The translations under genes were made by a program, and so were the position numbers. Shown here in pieces: positions 1 to 12,549 of a stretch of 64,000 nt of DNA. Numbering within the stretch: position 1 is the stretch's first letter; the number at the start of each line of letters is the position of its first letter. Below the pieces are notes generated by a model, which saw only the letters and a program-made list of their open reading frames with translations, was not told where the DNA came from and ran no database searches. The stretch comes from Lingula anatina (lineage: Eukaryota > Brachiopoda > Lingulata > Lingulida > Lingulidae). The DNA is taken from contig NW_019775824.1 of the NCBI RefSeq assembly GCF_001039355.2, positions 134,890-198,889 of the forward strand. Direction: 5' to 3'.

Positions 1-281
1 ATCAACGGCAACTAGTACTAATGATCCAGCGACATCATAGACTTGTGTATACTACCGGTAGCTGTATTGCCACTGAGAATGTACTACTCTATTATAGATA
101 GTGGCAATAAAATTCGTTTGGCTAAAAAAACAACGAGGTTTAAATAACTTAACCATCCATGATTTATCACCTAGCAGACGATGGAAATAATTAACCAAAG
201 AAAAATCGATGATTGTATTGTTGTGCTTTAATTCGAAAGCGTTGAGCTTATTCTGTAAATTTTACATACTGTTCATTCGAC

Positions 282-3200
282 ATGTTACCGGTAATAGGGA
301 TGATGAAAACCGAAGCTGCCCTTGCTTTCATACAACTGATAATCCTGTTTTTTGGAAGAAAGGGATGCGTGCATGGGGAAGAAGGTAAGTGGAGGTTGGA
401 TACAGTTACTTTTATCAACGTATTACGAACAGTTAAAACTATGATAAACGTGGAACAATTCTCGCACAGAATACAACACCACACGGATACCGATGGAAAC
501 ATTTATTAAAACCCTATCTTAAAAAGCACTTACTTGATTTAAAATGTCACCTTTCAATGTGGTTTCAAACGATTGTATTCAGACCCGTAGCCAGCAATTT
601 CAAAAGGGGTTTCTTTTTCTGAAAAAGTGGACCTTTTACCATGAAACCTTCAACTTCTTAGAGAAAATTTTACTCGGAGGGGGACCTTTTCTCGGCAAAA
701 GGAAAAAAGCCGAACACCCCTGGCTACAGGCCTGGTCTTAAATAATGCCAACAACAGAATTGCGTAAACGCGTGCTGAAGCGGGCACAATATCTGTAACT
801 TAGCTAAGCAACAGCCCTCTGAAATTGAATTTAATGGGATGGTGATTTGAAAATACTGAACTAGCTTATCATATCAATAATTTCTTATAATAGGTTTTTG
901 TATTTAGATATTATTTTTTGAAATTTCTCCTCCTTGCGTTAGAATTGAAATTGATTACTGACATAGATCTAATTATTACCAAGACTTGCCCTATTCCCCT
1001 ATTGCAGCCAAAGTTAGATTAGTTACACTAAAAGACTTTTTACGGTTAAAGAATAAGGACTTCTGAATCATTCATGTCTTTTTCACATATCCAGCACAAT
1101 TACAGTTTACATGTACATTTTTAAATATATATTAAGAAACAGATTTAGAAAATTTATTAAAATCGTCACTGTGGCGCGTATTTCAGATTCCTTGACTGTG
1201 TATGGAGCGCACTCACTGCCGGCAGATGACGCCACATCCACTGCCACGTGCCCAGATGGTTACGTCATTCGTTCGTGCGAATGTTACATGGTCGGAGTGT
1301 ATCACTGCGACGGGTCAGTTATAGAGGATGACGTCACTTGCGTTTCCTATAATGCTGGTCATCCCTACATTTCACAGGTCAGATAACATGTAATTTCAAT
1401 TTTTAGATTTCCATTCATTTTCTATAAAGGAAATAGACTATAGAAAAAATTAAAAAGATTTCTGAATGAATAAAATAGAGTAAAAAAAGTAAAATGCAGT
1501 TTTTGTTCTCCGTGTGTCTGAAAACCAAACGGTGAAAATGCATTTCTTTTTAAATAACACTGGGGAGAGCTGATATGGCAAATTTCATTCGGAAAATGTT
1601 TTGCCTAAATTTTGTAAGTCGTAAATAGGAAGCAATGTGTCTGATCAATATCGTGTCTTGCAAGTCTCCAAAAATCCGCACACATTTACTTAGGCCTACA
1701 AATCAACCAGCACATTATGAAAATCAACAAAACAGCAATAACAACAGCAAAGATAAATAAGTGTACCTCATTCATTCTGTTTTGCTTTGTGTATAGGCCA
1801 AGGCGACTTGCGTACGTGACAGGGGGAATTCAAACTTAATCACACTGTACGACCCAGAGACAGACTACGCTATGGTACCTACCGCCACATGCCCGCCCAT
1901 GTTTGCCATGGTTTCGTGTTCTGTTCACTCTGCGTAAGTTTTCATGTTGTATTTTTATCAAACTATGACTTAATATAAAAGCATTATACGTCAAGGATTT
2001 TTTGTCCAGAGCAAAATCTGGCTTAACTAAACATGGCAGGCGACAGCTTTTAATACACCTGTATAGGCCTACTGTTACTACTCAAAACAATTTAGGGAAC
2101 ACCAGCCATTTAAAATGCAAAAGTTTGAACTATGCCCATTATTAATTAATATTAACAAGTCTAAGACAAAGGGGGCGTTCAGATAAACCCATCGTACTAG
2201 CCAGATCGACCCAACTCTGCGTGAGGTTCTCCCTAAGGCCAATCACCGCAATCGGCTTAAATGTCTCACACGCCTGGCTTGAGCTGCTAGGGGGTAATCA
2301 CAGAAATGCCTCTGGTTAAATAGGTGGTTAAACTCTGTACTGAGACCCCAGCAGCAAAAATGACCACTGCGGACCTAGTGGAGGGTATATAATCACCAGC
2401 TTTTCTGTTTTCTACCTAAAGCCCTGAGAATGCGTGTTCATCTGTGTAGTACATGTATCTCATGGCCGTCGCTTTAGGCGAGGCGATGTGAAGCTTTTGT
2501 GGTTTCCAAAGGCAGGCACATATAACACTGAAAAAAACTGTTAGAGCCGTGAATTTGATATTTAACCCCCTTGCTTTTATGCTTTACGCATTATGATATT
2601 TGATAGTTAAGTCCAAACGCAATGCATTATTCAATAAAGTGATGGTCGACAGTTATTATTTTTACAATTTTACTTGTTGAACGGTAAACGTTCTTTTTAA
2701 ATATTTGTTATTCTAATTGTACCCTAATTCTTTTTTGGTAGTATACTAAGCAACAATAGTGAAAAAATTTGAACAACGTTAAAAGGCCGTATATATACAT
2801 TGTAAATCTTACTCTGGTTAAAACTTTTGTCTTTACGTAGAGCAAATACAAATGGCTGATTTCGCCTTGCAATGTGACTTATGCTCTCAGGTGGACTGCG
2901 ACAAATGTCGTCTTGACCTTGGATTACCAAAGGGAAACCTGTACAGCTATTGGCTGCGGAGGGCGTGGATGCCACATTAGTCTACGGTGTCAACGGTTAA
3001 CAAGTATGTATGCTGAGATTGTATTGTATAACTATATATACCCCGGACCTGTAATCACAATATCCACCCCAGCCTCACTGTGCGCTTTATGATTGTATGT
3101 CTGGTAAAAAGATATTTCACTATTGATGGTGTCCAAAGCCTACTTCCAAGGCAACTGATATATTTTCCGTACATAAGTGATTATACTGCCTCCATCTGTC

Positions 3201-5156
3201 GATTCTCTCTTTAATATCATATCTTTGTTGGTACCGACTGGCTCATGCAGCCATTGTAAAACGACCAGATTTCTTTTCATAGCAACATAATAGTACAAAC
3301 TATCATTTCAGAGTCAAGAACTGGGTTACCATACCTAGATCGATCTAAAAGGATCGAACCATCTGTAAGGGGTTTCTCGCTAAATTGCTTTCTGCTTAAA
3401 TATCTGGCACGCCTACACGATAGTTAATTACCTTCTAACAGCTTCAGTGGGCGTGCCAGACATCTAAGCCGCTTAAGCTGAAAGTGAATTAGCGAGAAAC
3501 CCCTTGGGGATAGATCGATCCACAGTAAGCGCTATAGGGTCTGGGAATGGTCCCCAATTTTTCTGTAAAACATTCCTAATGAACACAATGCAGAGCGTGA
3601 AACTGAACAAGTTTAGCGTATCACCTTCGTCTATTCACTGTCAGTCCGTCAAAACGTCTCGTCAAGTACAAAGAGAAAGACAGAACATTGCATGTATTTG
3701 TTAATTTGTTGACAGAACGTTGACAGCTGTCAACCCAAACATAACACGTCACATCAAAAGTGACAAGTGCAGCAAGCGCACGTGCTTACATACAAAGATT
3801 AACGGTGATCCAACATCCTGCAAAACTAACAAAAGTTAGGAATTTTATTTGTTTGAAACGAAACGGTCGATATATCACTAACTTGAAAGTTTAGTTTAAT
3901 TGTTATCAAGATTATTTTCCACAACCGACTGAATCTATACATCTCGTTTTCTTTCATATACACAGGTTTCCATCGATTTTTTGTAAAGCTTTGTTACGGA
4001 AATATTATGCACTGACATTGAAGTGGAATTCTGTGTTGTGTTCAAAGTTGTTAGATTGACATTGATGGTAATTATCTACAATCGATAATTGAAACAATCC
4101 TACAGAGACAATCGTTTGTGGGTTAGCCTCCTTTTTCTGGTCTGCATTTTGCATCAGGTCACCGTCAGATGTATACTTCTTAGAGTTAATTCTGAGCAAT
4201 GCATGTGTCATCTTTAAGTCCATAGTATCACCCCACTTCATTCGATCCAGTTTATGTAATGTGACGGCAATGTGTTTGTAACTCTCCTGAAACGATAATA
4301 TAGACCAAAAATCATATATTTGGATATTTCGTATGATAAAGCACTAAAGTTTCAGTGTATTATTTGCTTGCAGAAGAGATGAGCTATCAAAATAATTACT
4401 GCACAATGTGTTCAATGACCAGAGGGATAAATAGATCAAATTTGAAGAAGGTGCACTATTAAAGCTATTTTTGCTGACTATGTGACTGATTTGGTTTATC
4501 CTTTGGCAAATTGACTTTATTTGATCCGTATAAAAATTAGTAGAAGTGGTTTATATACCTTACAGAGGTTTATATGCCTACTCTCGCTTTATGTGTATAT
4601 GTAAAGAAATCCTATGGCCTACATCGGACTAAAATTGAGAACTGACAGATCGTCAAAGACATAACTCAATAGCCACTGAATACTTTTAAAAATAATGGAA
4701 AATTCTTTAAAACTAACTCTGCCATTGGCATTATTGACTTTCAATGAACTACGACAATTTACAACAATTTAATGCAATTTTGTTAAAATTTCTTTGTGAA
4801 ATCACGAGACCTGAATACGGACAGAAAAATGCCACATTTCTAAAACTGTTGAATTTTTTTCACTTGAGTTTGATAGATAATTATCTTTAAACCCTATATT
4901 TACAGACAGAGGTGCAATATTCCAAAAACATCGAAACACGAGATACGCAGGGAATACGACGAGCCATTGGTCCACGCCGTCAAAGATACACTGCGCTGCT
5001 AAGTGTTTGGAATCGTGGGTTTGCACCGGATTTAATTTTGTCGATCGTCCGTCAACTTTGCCTGATGTCCCTATTTGTGAGACAGCGATGGACTTTCCGC
5101 TAGCAAGCCAGAATTTGGTTGTGTCAGAGGAGTATGCATTCCATGAAAAAATATAA
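282..5156 (+). CDS. Secreted PCSK9-type Cys-rich module and PAN/apple-like protein (5 exons)
   Basis: Exons are 282-384, 1187-1377, 1797-1933, 2891-3003 and 4906-5156. Donors are GTAAGT, GTCAGA, GTAAGT and GTATGT, every acceptor is AG, and phases run 1, 0, 2, 1 without conflict, giving 795 nt or 264 residues. Residues 1 to about 32 form a signal peptide; ATG 300 is an in-frame alternative start. Two modules follow (about 56-103 and 130-177) with the pattern ATCP..x..SC, then TC..(N/G)x(G)xx..RC or TC, which is typical of the C-terminal domain of PCSK9. Residues about 195-264 have the four-Cys layout of a PAN/apple domain (HCAAKC, VCTGFNF, ICETA) and end in an aromatic-HEK tail common in molluscan PAN proteins. 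No protease domain is present, so it should be a secreted binding protein; its ligand is unknown. I am sure of the exon chain, less sure of the family names. Confidence 0.72.
581..733. repeat. Short dispersed TIR element (AGGCCCGTAGCCAG family), copy 1
   Basis: It starts with ACCCGTAGCCAGCAATTTC and ends with a CTGGCTACAGGCCT inverted terminus. The interior (AAAAGTGGACCTTTTACCAT and an AAAATTTTAC motif) matches the reverse complement of 7170-7337. It sits in intron 1 of the secreted-protein gene. Copy 2 has G/C runs next to both termini; here these are reduced. No transposase is encoded. Confidence 0.65.
2172..2290. repeat. Partial GCGTTCAGATAAACC-family MITE
   Basis: The left end GGGCGTTCAGATAAACCC is followed by a GATCGACCC block and the ACACGCCT core seen in the complete copy near 27.04-27.31 kb. 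I could not find the right terminus, so the copy looks truncated. Confidence 0.45.
3327..3550. repeat. Palindromic GATCGATC MITE, copy 1
   Basis: The left half has ACCATACCTAGATCGATCT then AGGGGTTTCTCGCTAAATT; the right half has AATTAGCGAGAAACCCCTT then TAGATCGATC and GGGAATGG. The centre carries GGCACGCC and GGCGTGCC arms. The whole unit folds as one hairpin and holds no ORF. It lies in intron 4 of the secreted-protein gene. Confidence 0.7.
4906..5156 (+). CDS. Terminal PAN/apple-like exon of the secreted protein
   Basis: A good acceptor (ATTTACAG) precedes an open frame that ends at TAA 5154-5156. The exon takes two bases to complete the phase-1 codon left by exon 4 (A plus AC). The encoded segment has cysteines spaced C-3-C-6-C, an aromatic GFNF strand and a late Cys, as in apple/PAN domains, which bind proteins or carbohydrates. 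The opposite strand also carries an open frame here, but it has no splice context or recognisable motif. Confidence 0.6.
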
Positions 5157-5296
5157 AGCGGACAATACACGTCGAAATGTACGTTAGAATTATCACGTCA
5201 AGATTGTCAGTTTTAGGAGTTTCCTGTTGTTTAACTCTCACGTGGGTATGTAGAACCATTAGTAGACAATTGCAAGGAAATTGACTTAACACTAAA

Positions 5297-5302
5297 AATA
5301 AA
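5297..5302 (+). terminator. Poly(A) signal AATAAA of the PAN-tailed gene
   Basis: AATAAA lies about 140 bases after the TAA at 5156, a normal 3' UTR length. Confidence 0.5.
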
Positions 5303-5792
5303 TTTGACTGGAGTGCTTTTATATTAGAGTTCCTTTAAAGGAGTACCAGACTGTGCCTTCGGGGCAACTATCGACAGTCTGCCAACATTCAACGATCTGA
5401 AACACCACATAGATCAATGTAATGATCATTTTCAATTCAACCCTTTACTCATCTAGGAAAGCTGCCGGTGTTCTCATGTCGCAGTGGCCTATTACGAAGA
5501 TGGTCATATAACTGGAATAGTTGATCTTTCAGCCCTGCATAACTTCATGATCCTCTGAGCAATAATACATGTGAAGTCATTTTGTGATGAGAAAATAGAT
5601 CAAGGCACGTATATATATTTTGCTTGAACAAAACAGTTAAGTTGGGATAAATAGAAACTAAATATAGTTTCAGTCAAGTGGGATCAATCGATCCGATTTG
5701 GGCCATTGGTTTACATTACCCTCTACCAGGGCCACAGATTGATTTTTCACTAGATATTTTAATATTAAATTAAAATTCAATATTAATTAAAA

Positions 5793-6048
5793 GGCTGCGT
5801 TCACATGTAAAATCTATTTTCTAAAAATCTAAAAATCTGTTTGCGGTATCTTGTGATCACGGTCTGTGCCCCGAATACCCCACGGCGTAATTACGGGCAG
5901 CGCGAGCCAGTTACTTACAAAGCTGTAATTAATTCTCGGCGCTGCCAGTAATTACGCCGCGGGGTATTCAAGGCACAGACAGTGATCACAAAATACCGCA
6001 AATAGATTTTCAGATTTTTAGAAAATAGATTTTGCATGTGAACGGTCC
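5793..6048. repeat. Long-armed palindromic MITE
   Basis: Both ends read GTTCACATGTAAAATCTATTTT or its complement, and arms of about 110 bases stay paired through GTGATCAC and GCCCCGAATACCCC or its complement to a centre near 5920. It encodes nothing. It is unrelated to the GATCGATC family nearby. Confidence 0.75.
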
Positions 6049-7169
6049 CTAACAGATATGTCTCTGGTTTAACAGCTGGCTAATTTCTGCACTGTGACCC
6101 TGTTCTGAAATCTCAAGGATGATTACATGGCTTGTAATTGTTTACATATAATAGCTACTCAGGCACTGTCACTTAGCAAGCCCCTGCCAAGTCCCCTTGA
6201 CAGTAATCAAGACAGTTAACTGCTCATCTGGACAATAAAAACAGCCCCTCAGCAGACAGACAAGACAAGGCAGGTTGCGTAACAAGCGCTTATTACATTG
6301 GCGCGAAGCCCAGCTCTCACTGAGCTCTTGCAGAGCAGGTACAATGCCATCTGCGCGCGTGCAGATTTAATTGCTCCCATCTGGCCAAACGTGACAGGGT
6401 CGCCTCAGCAAAAAATGTCCACAATAATAACTGCGGCCCTGGTAGAGGGTAGGTTTACATTACAAAACTTACAATCTAATGCAGGAAGCAGCATAACAGC
6501 ATTGTGGTTGGTGCGACGGGCCGAGCTCAGCTAGTGCAATATAGCTTCCAGTTGCATCTAACAGTACATGTAATTGTAAAAAGTTTGATGTGTGCTTATA
6601 TATCTAATAAAATTATTTTTATCTTTCCTCCAAAATAGTTGTAGTCCAATGTTAAGTCAGTTAAGAAAATCCACACGCCTGTTTTGTCACGCTATATCTT
6701 TCAGTGTTCTTAAATTTGCTCCAAATAGGGGATGTTAATGGAAAAGGACATTGCAACAAATCCACAGTGCAACACTATACATTTTTCTTTTTAACGTTTT
6801 GCGAACATTTTTTATTTCGATCGCATTTTCAAGTTTTCTCTACTCCGTGCTTAGAGGTTTATAATGATACATACTTCTGGTGCGTATTCATTATTTTATA
6901 TGTAGGGTTTAAACTACATGTACTATCGCAGGGTTGGGCCACTTAAAGGTACTTTGTTATGTCATAAAGGAATAGACGCTCCCACAACATTGTTTAATGC
7001 TTCAGTATCCCAAAATCAATAAAACAATAAAATAAAGAGAAAAAAATGACATTTCAAACTTTTAAAACAATAGAATGGTGAGCAAATCAGAGACCACACC
7101 TGCTGTTATATATCAAACACCACCCAGCAGTTCTCCCATTCCTCCTACATGAATATTCAATTAGAACTC

Positions 7170-7337
7170 AGGCCCGTAGCCAGGGGGGGTTCGGGGGGTT
7201 CGAAAGAACCACCCTTTTTGCTGGGAAAAGGTCCACTCTGGGTAAAATTTTATCTATGTACTTGAGGATTTTATGGTAAAAGGTCCACTTTTTCAGAAAA
7301 CGACCCCCCCCCTTCTGAAATTGCTGGCTACGGGCCT
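7170..7337. repeat. Short dispersed TIR element (AGGCCCGTAGCCAG family), copy 2
   Basis: The termini AGGCCCGTAGCCAG and CTGGCTACGGGCCT are near-perfect inverted repeats, with long G and C runs just inside. Orientation is opposite to the copy at 581-733. Confidence 0.7.
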
Positions 7338-9694
7338 GGAACTTCAGGTCTACTTACTAAAACTTTTTAAAATCACGAATGGTTCTTCATTCATTCCTTA
7401 CTCCATCCGTAGGATAAATTGAAAGTTAGTTGTTGGCATATGTATTTTAATGCCATTGTTCGAACAATTATTGTATCTGGATTCTGTTAAATATTTGAAC
7501 CCCCACCCCAAATTGACCTGTGCATTTACATGTACAAGATTTGCTATTCTTCTGAGTAATAATGCTGAAACAATACTGAAAACAGTTGAGACTGTTATAA
7601 GAATTTCAAACACTGTTGCATGTTATTATTTTGAGTGCATGTACACTATATGTAACTTTTATTGGCGACAATATCAAACTTGAGCGGACAAAGATTTCCT
7701 TATAGCTTCTGGCAGTAATGCGTCAACAACCTCTTATATAAGGTCATTCGGGGGAGAGGGGAGGGCGAATGAACTGGAGAATAACCCTTTTTTGTCAACT
7801 CAAGGGGGGGGGGGCTTTAGGGGCACACATTGGAAAACCTATAGCTCGACTAACAAAAGTATGTCTACAAAAAAAGAAGAGTCACTGCGTGTATGTGTGA
7901 GGTGGGGGGGGGGGTGAAGTGGTCTGTTTGACCTTTCATGGACGTGACAGAAGTTGGCAAGCATGTAAGAACATTCAAGAATGTACTTATACTCTACGGA
8001 TAAATATCTTTATATCTCATTTCTCTGCTTGGTTATGAGACCATCCTGTATTTAAATTTGATCATGTGTTTAACGGTAGCGGTTTAGCGGGAGACTGTTA
8101 CCACGCTATGCTTCATGCAGGGGCTCACGCAACGTAACTGCACATCGAAGATTACGAGAAAGTCCAATTTCTCTGCTCTTAGCTCGTCGTTCGGTTTTTA
8201 CGAAAAATTGCACAAAAAGCAAGGGCAAGTACTCCATCCTGAATTCACGTATTCATACGTGTTAGGTACCGGTTTCGAAAAATAAAACGTCAAGAGTGAA
8301 TTTATCTAAACGTGCGCGATCTGATGCAAATGTGTCTTGCTATATTTGAAAATGAGGCCATTGACTTCTGTGAAGTAAATCATCTCTTTGCTCGTTCTAA
8401 ATTATGATCTTTTTAATCATCTTGTAATTTAAGAGTTTATCTCTGTGTAAACACAGACAAAAATATGACACGGCCTTATCTGCGTGAGAAGAATATACAA
8501 AACGTTTTCTTCTTTTGTTACGATAATTCTGCCAACGTCTCTTGGGTTTATTGTTAGCGTAGTGTAGACCTAATGTTGTCCAGGTCAGGATTCGGGTAAT
8601 GCCATTTCATTTCCTGGGGCGTATTGGTACTAGACCAGATTCTCAAAGAATGTTTTAAGTCTGCAGTGATAGCGGTTGAACCGTCCTTGGTTAAAGCTAG
8701 ATTTAAGTTGAATCCTCACTAGGTTAAATTATACATGTAATTTCATTGTATCCCACTTGGATCAAATTTAGATTTTTTTACAGTTTCACTGGAGTACAGT
8801 GATGTCATATGTACCTGTAACTACATAGAATTGAAAAATTTTGTTTACATGTAGATGCCAGTTCTTAGATTTTGGAGGCCGGATGTTTTTCAAAAAGTGA
8901 GGAGTATTCCCCTTTATGGTGAAACATGACAGCATCTTAAAAGCATGCCAAGTTAAAAACAAATTTGGGGTATTTTAAAAATATCATTATGGAGGCTTAG
9001 AAATAAATATTGAATGTCGCTAATACATTGCATTATTCTACATTATCCTAATTCAACAGCAAAATCTAAAATAACGTCAAGAATAACGTGTTATATTTGA
9101 GAATATGTTACTTAAAGTACACAATTCTAAAGTTTTAGATTTCTGTTCTGTAAGTTAATTAAACACGTGATTTAGGACAAAGAACCAGCAGACGCTCTTA
9201 ACTGATCTTCCCCCAACCTAGCTGTTTTTTTTTTATTTTTTTAATTTATCAAGGCACGGGAATTAGGGGGCGGCTGCGGCTTAATTCCCTCACACTGGTT
9301 TATAACCCCTCGTAATGCAGCATAAAACACTAACATTTGATAATAAATTTTAGTAAAACTCATGAAACTTTTACGCATTGCTATTTTTAGTCGGTGAAAT
9401 CCCTAAAGTCAGACTAATGGCATGGACTATGTTCTCCGCCAAAACTGGGACAACGCACCATACATTCGCACACACAAGCGTCTCATGCCAAAGTTTAATA
9501 AGATCCGCTCTCGCTCAAATCCTACGTCATGAGTAATCTTGGAGGAAGTAGGTCAAACTGGTGCTTGTACATTTCATTTGCTCATTTCACTGCACAGTCA
9601 TAACGCCAGCTCTGCCGAGGGGAAGATGCTGTCAGATTCTGAGGATTTGTACCAATTATTCTAGGATATCAAGGAAAACAAAAACGACACCAAT

Positions 9695-9716
9695 ATGAGG
9701 AGTAAAGGAAAAGGAG
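9695..9716 (+). CDS. Candidate start exon of the PGRP-Death receptor
   Basis: ATG 9695 in the context CAAT-ATG-AG (A at -3) opens seven codons, MRSKGKG, plus one base before a donor GTAGGT. The phase-1 end fits the Death-domain exon at 22017, which must receive exactly one base. With it the full coding length is 1959 nt, 653 codons. There is no signal peptide, as expected for a protein whose N-terminus is cytoplasmic. The join implies a 12.3 kb intron and is not proven; another short exon in 9.7-22.0 kb could serve instead. Confidence 0.35.
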
Positions 9717-11317
9717 GTAGGTGAATGAAGTGGGCTCTTAGTTTCTTTGTAAGCGAGACCAGTATGGAAATATTTTATTTACAAGAAGTCGATGTAGACC
9801 TGATGAGTGTCGCTACACAGCGGCTTTGTTTCAGCGCGGTGGAGCGCAGGCGGTTTTACGTTGCGACTGGATCTGGTTAACACTTCCCCGCACCTCATGT
9901 TTGCGTGTTTACGAGGCCAAGTTTACTCTAACTGAGAGAATTTTCATTCATTTCTTGCCGTCCGTGACAAGATAAGTTAAAAGTTTGTTAACTGGCAAAT
10001 ATATTTCTAAGATGTCTTGTTTAGAACCATGTATTCGACCACTGTTTAATATTTTAGCCACGACACCCCCAAATTGATCACACCTGTTGATACTTTGAAG
10101 GGAAGGCTGGATAAACACGTGCGTTTGTCTGTTCAGTTTTAATGTCAACAATGATATTTTGATCTGCCTTAAACACTAGTCTTCTCTAGTTCCTTAAAGT
10201 AATTGATTGTACAAAATGATGACAAATTATCCTTGACATTTTGTGTGTCAACTAAAAGAATTTAACATTAACTTGTCATTCTTTTTGTACATGATCTTTA
10301 TAACACAATCTGTTTTAATGTAGAATCGGTATTTGTCATCGTTTTTATAAAGCAGTTTTTATTGCTCTAAATTTTTTTTTTTCGCTCAGATATTTGACTT
10401 CAAAACAGTTTGGCTGTATTAATTGTTCTGTCTGTCTGTCTGTCTGGGCAGTAAATACATAAATTTTAAACTTTTAATATTCAAATAAAAGACAGTGGGG
10501 TTCAGTGTAGTTATATTAGGTGGATATAGACCACGCCAGAAGGCGCTAGACTGGCTTAGTAGTATAAATACATGCCGAGTCAGCACGAAGAGCAATGGGA
10601 TCTGAGCGTCTAATCTACGAAATTAATACAATCAAGATTCTTGATACAATCCGTAAGTGTTTATGAGCGAGATTTATTTCATGATTAATTTCTTTGTCAG
10701 TAAACATTATACGTATTCCATATTCCCACAAAACAAACACAGGGTAATGATGTCATTAAATGGTTTTTGATATCATAAACGCCTTGAACGAGGTCATAAC
10801 TGAGCTAGGCTAGATGGTCGAGGCTGATCAAGAGCGCGCCTCGTACGATCGTCTTGAGAGATCCAGCTGGGGTTATAATCTTCACATTCTCTCATTCTGA
10901 TGTCAGTAGATTTTAAAATACTATACAAAATTAAAGTATAGATACAATAAATTAGTTACAGACCTCTAGCGGACCCTGTGGTCAGAGTGCACCCTCATCC
11001 TTGATTCAAAAATGAATGCGAAAACACGTTGTCAACATGTACCTAATATATAGGTAACTGTTGAAAGGACTTTGTGACTTGTCTACCACGGTGAAGTACT
11101 GAGAAAAAAAGCTCCACGATTGCATAGACACGTATTATAGCCTATTATAAAAAATATTGGGTTTGCGCTCAAAGCCACATTGATGTTATTTGTTAATGCT
11201 AAACACGGATTGCATAATTCATCGTTCGTTCTGAAAGGAAAGGACGTCTTAATGACAGTATGGCAGAGAGGGCCAGCATCAGCTCCTTCTTGTTTTTGAC
11301 TTGGGTGTGTTTTATAG

Positions 11318-11340
11318 GGAGAGAGAGAGAGAGAGAGAGA
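11318..11340. repeat. (GA)n microsatellite
   Basis: Uninterrupted GA run of about 11 units. Confidence 0.95.
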
Positions 11341-12120
11341 CCTGATGTGTGGCAAAGCGTGTCTTAAACCATCTTTCTTCTGACGCAGCTCGAGTGCAAA
11401 ATTATTCACAAAGACTGTTATGTTTAGGGCCAGTGAATGATGTCGTGTCATTTTACAATTACTCCCCTTGTGTTTTTGTCCATCAGCATGGTAGCACTGC
11501 GTTTTGTTACTTTTCATGATTTTCGATCTCAGACTACGTATTGTTTTCTTGTTCAAAATTGGAATTCACTGTACGATTGTATGTGCTACACGTAGACTGT
11601 TCTATTTTTACGCATTACAGTACATTTTACTGTATAGTTCATCATAATATAGGCTACAATGCAGTGAATATAGTAGTGGAAAAATTCAGACTCCCGAAAT
11701 GTTTTTGTGGGTGTCGCGTTGAAGTTGATGGGGAAAATGTGACTCACAGGGGGGCGGATTGGGAGGGGTGCGGCAGTTACTGTGACCTTCACATTTCAAA
11801 TGGGGATCCAGATATCAATATGCATGATAAAAACCTATGGAAACCACCAAGTATACAAACAGACATTGAAATTAGATATTTGCATCCGACATTGGTGGAT
11901 AAATAAATAAAGGGGAATCTCCGTTTGAAATGTAGTCAACGCATCACCGGTAACTATTGAGTTATAACGTAACAGAAGAGATAACGGCACAGAGAACCAG
12001 GATGCCAGAGGAAAGGAGTGTGCCGATTACATTCCAGACAGCGACCTCCAGCAGACCCCTTAATCACGAAATTGAGCCCAGCGATTGATTGCAGTAAGCC
12101 GTTAATTTTTGCAATGAAAA

Positions 12121-12122
<2 letters not shown>

Positions 12123-12202
<80 letters not shown>
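12123..12202. repeat. Compound (GT)n(GA)n microsatellite
   Basis: About 19 GT units pass directly into about 20 GA units. The open frame crossing it is an artefact of the repeat. Confidence 0.95.
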
Positions 12203-12203
<1 letters not shown>

Positions 12204-12549
12204 GCACGTGCGACATTCGCATTCTAATTTATATCGACGACCTGCATAATTAAATTAATCAGACATACGGCTCGATTAACGATCAAGCATTTCATACTTT
12301 TATAATCCAACACAGATAACATAACATGTCCTGGGCAAAAAAAGCACATTTTATGCCGGATAACCGGCTTCTGAACAATGTAGGGCATATCACGATCCAG
12401 ATGACGAATGGTCCAGGAACTAAAGGCTTCGACAAGCGTTCAACACAAGCGTTTGTTTTAAATGCAGCTTCAAAATTAATGGCCAGTAAAGGTACAAGCT
12501 GTAACCCCAGAGTCATCATTATCCCTCTAACTCAAAAAGAATGACCAAT

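Larger units (their letters stand above)
5303..9694. other. Intergenic stretch with repeats only
   Basis: Between the secreted-protein gene and the candidate receptor start I see the palindromic MITE at 5793-6048, the TIR element at 7170-7337, and G-runs near 7807-7814 and 7905-7914. Open frames here are short, lack splice signals and match nothing I recognise. A TACGTCA element at 9523-9529 lies about 170 bases before the candidate start ATG and could belong to the receptor promoter. Confidence 0.5.

Noticed and set aside
11083-11556. 157-codon minus-strand open frame
   Set aside because: It crosses a (GA)n microsatellite that yields LSLSLS, has no motif and no splice context.
11541-11906. 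121-codon plus-strand open frame with several Cys
   Set aside because: Unlike the exons accepted here, it has no recognisable domain and no clean splice sites; the Cys spacing (FCGC..GCGSYC) matches no family I know. Possible but unsupported.
12018-12227. Open frame encoding VCVCVC then RERERE
   Set aside because: Pure translation of a GT/GA microsatellite.
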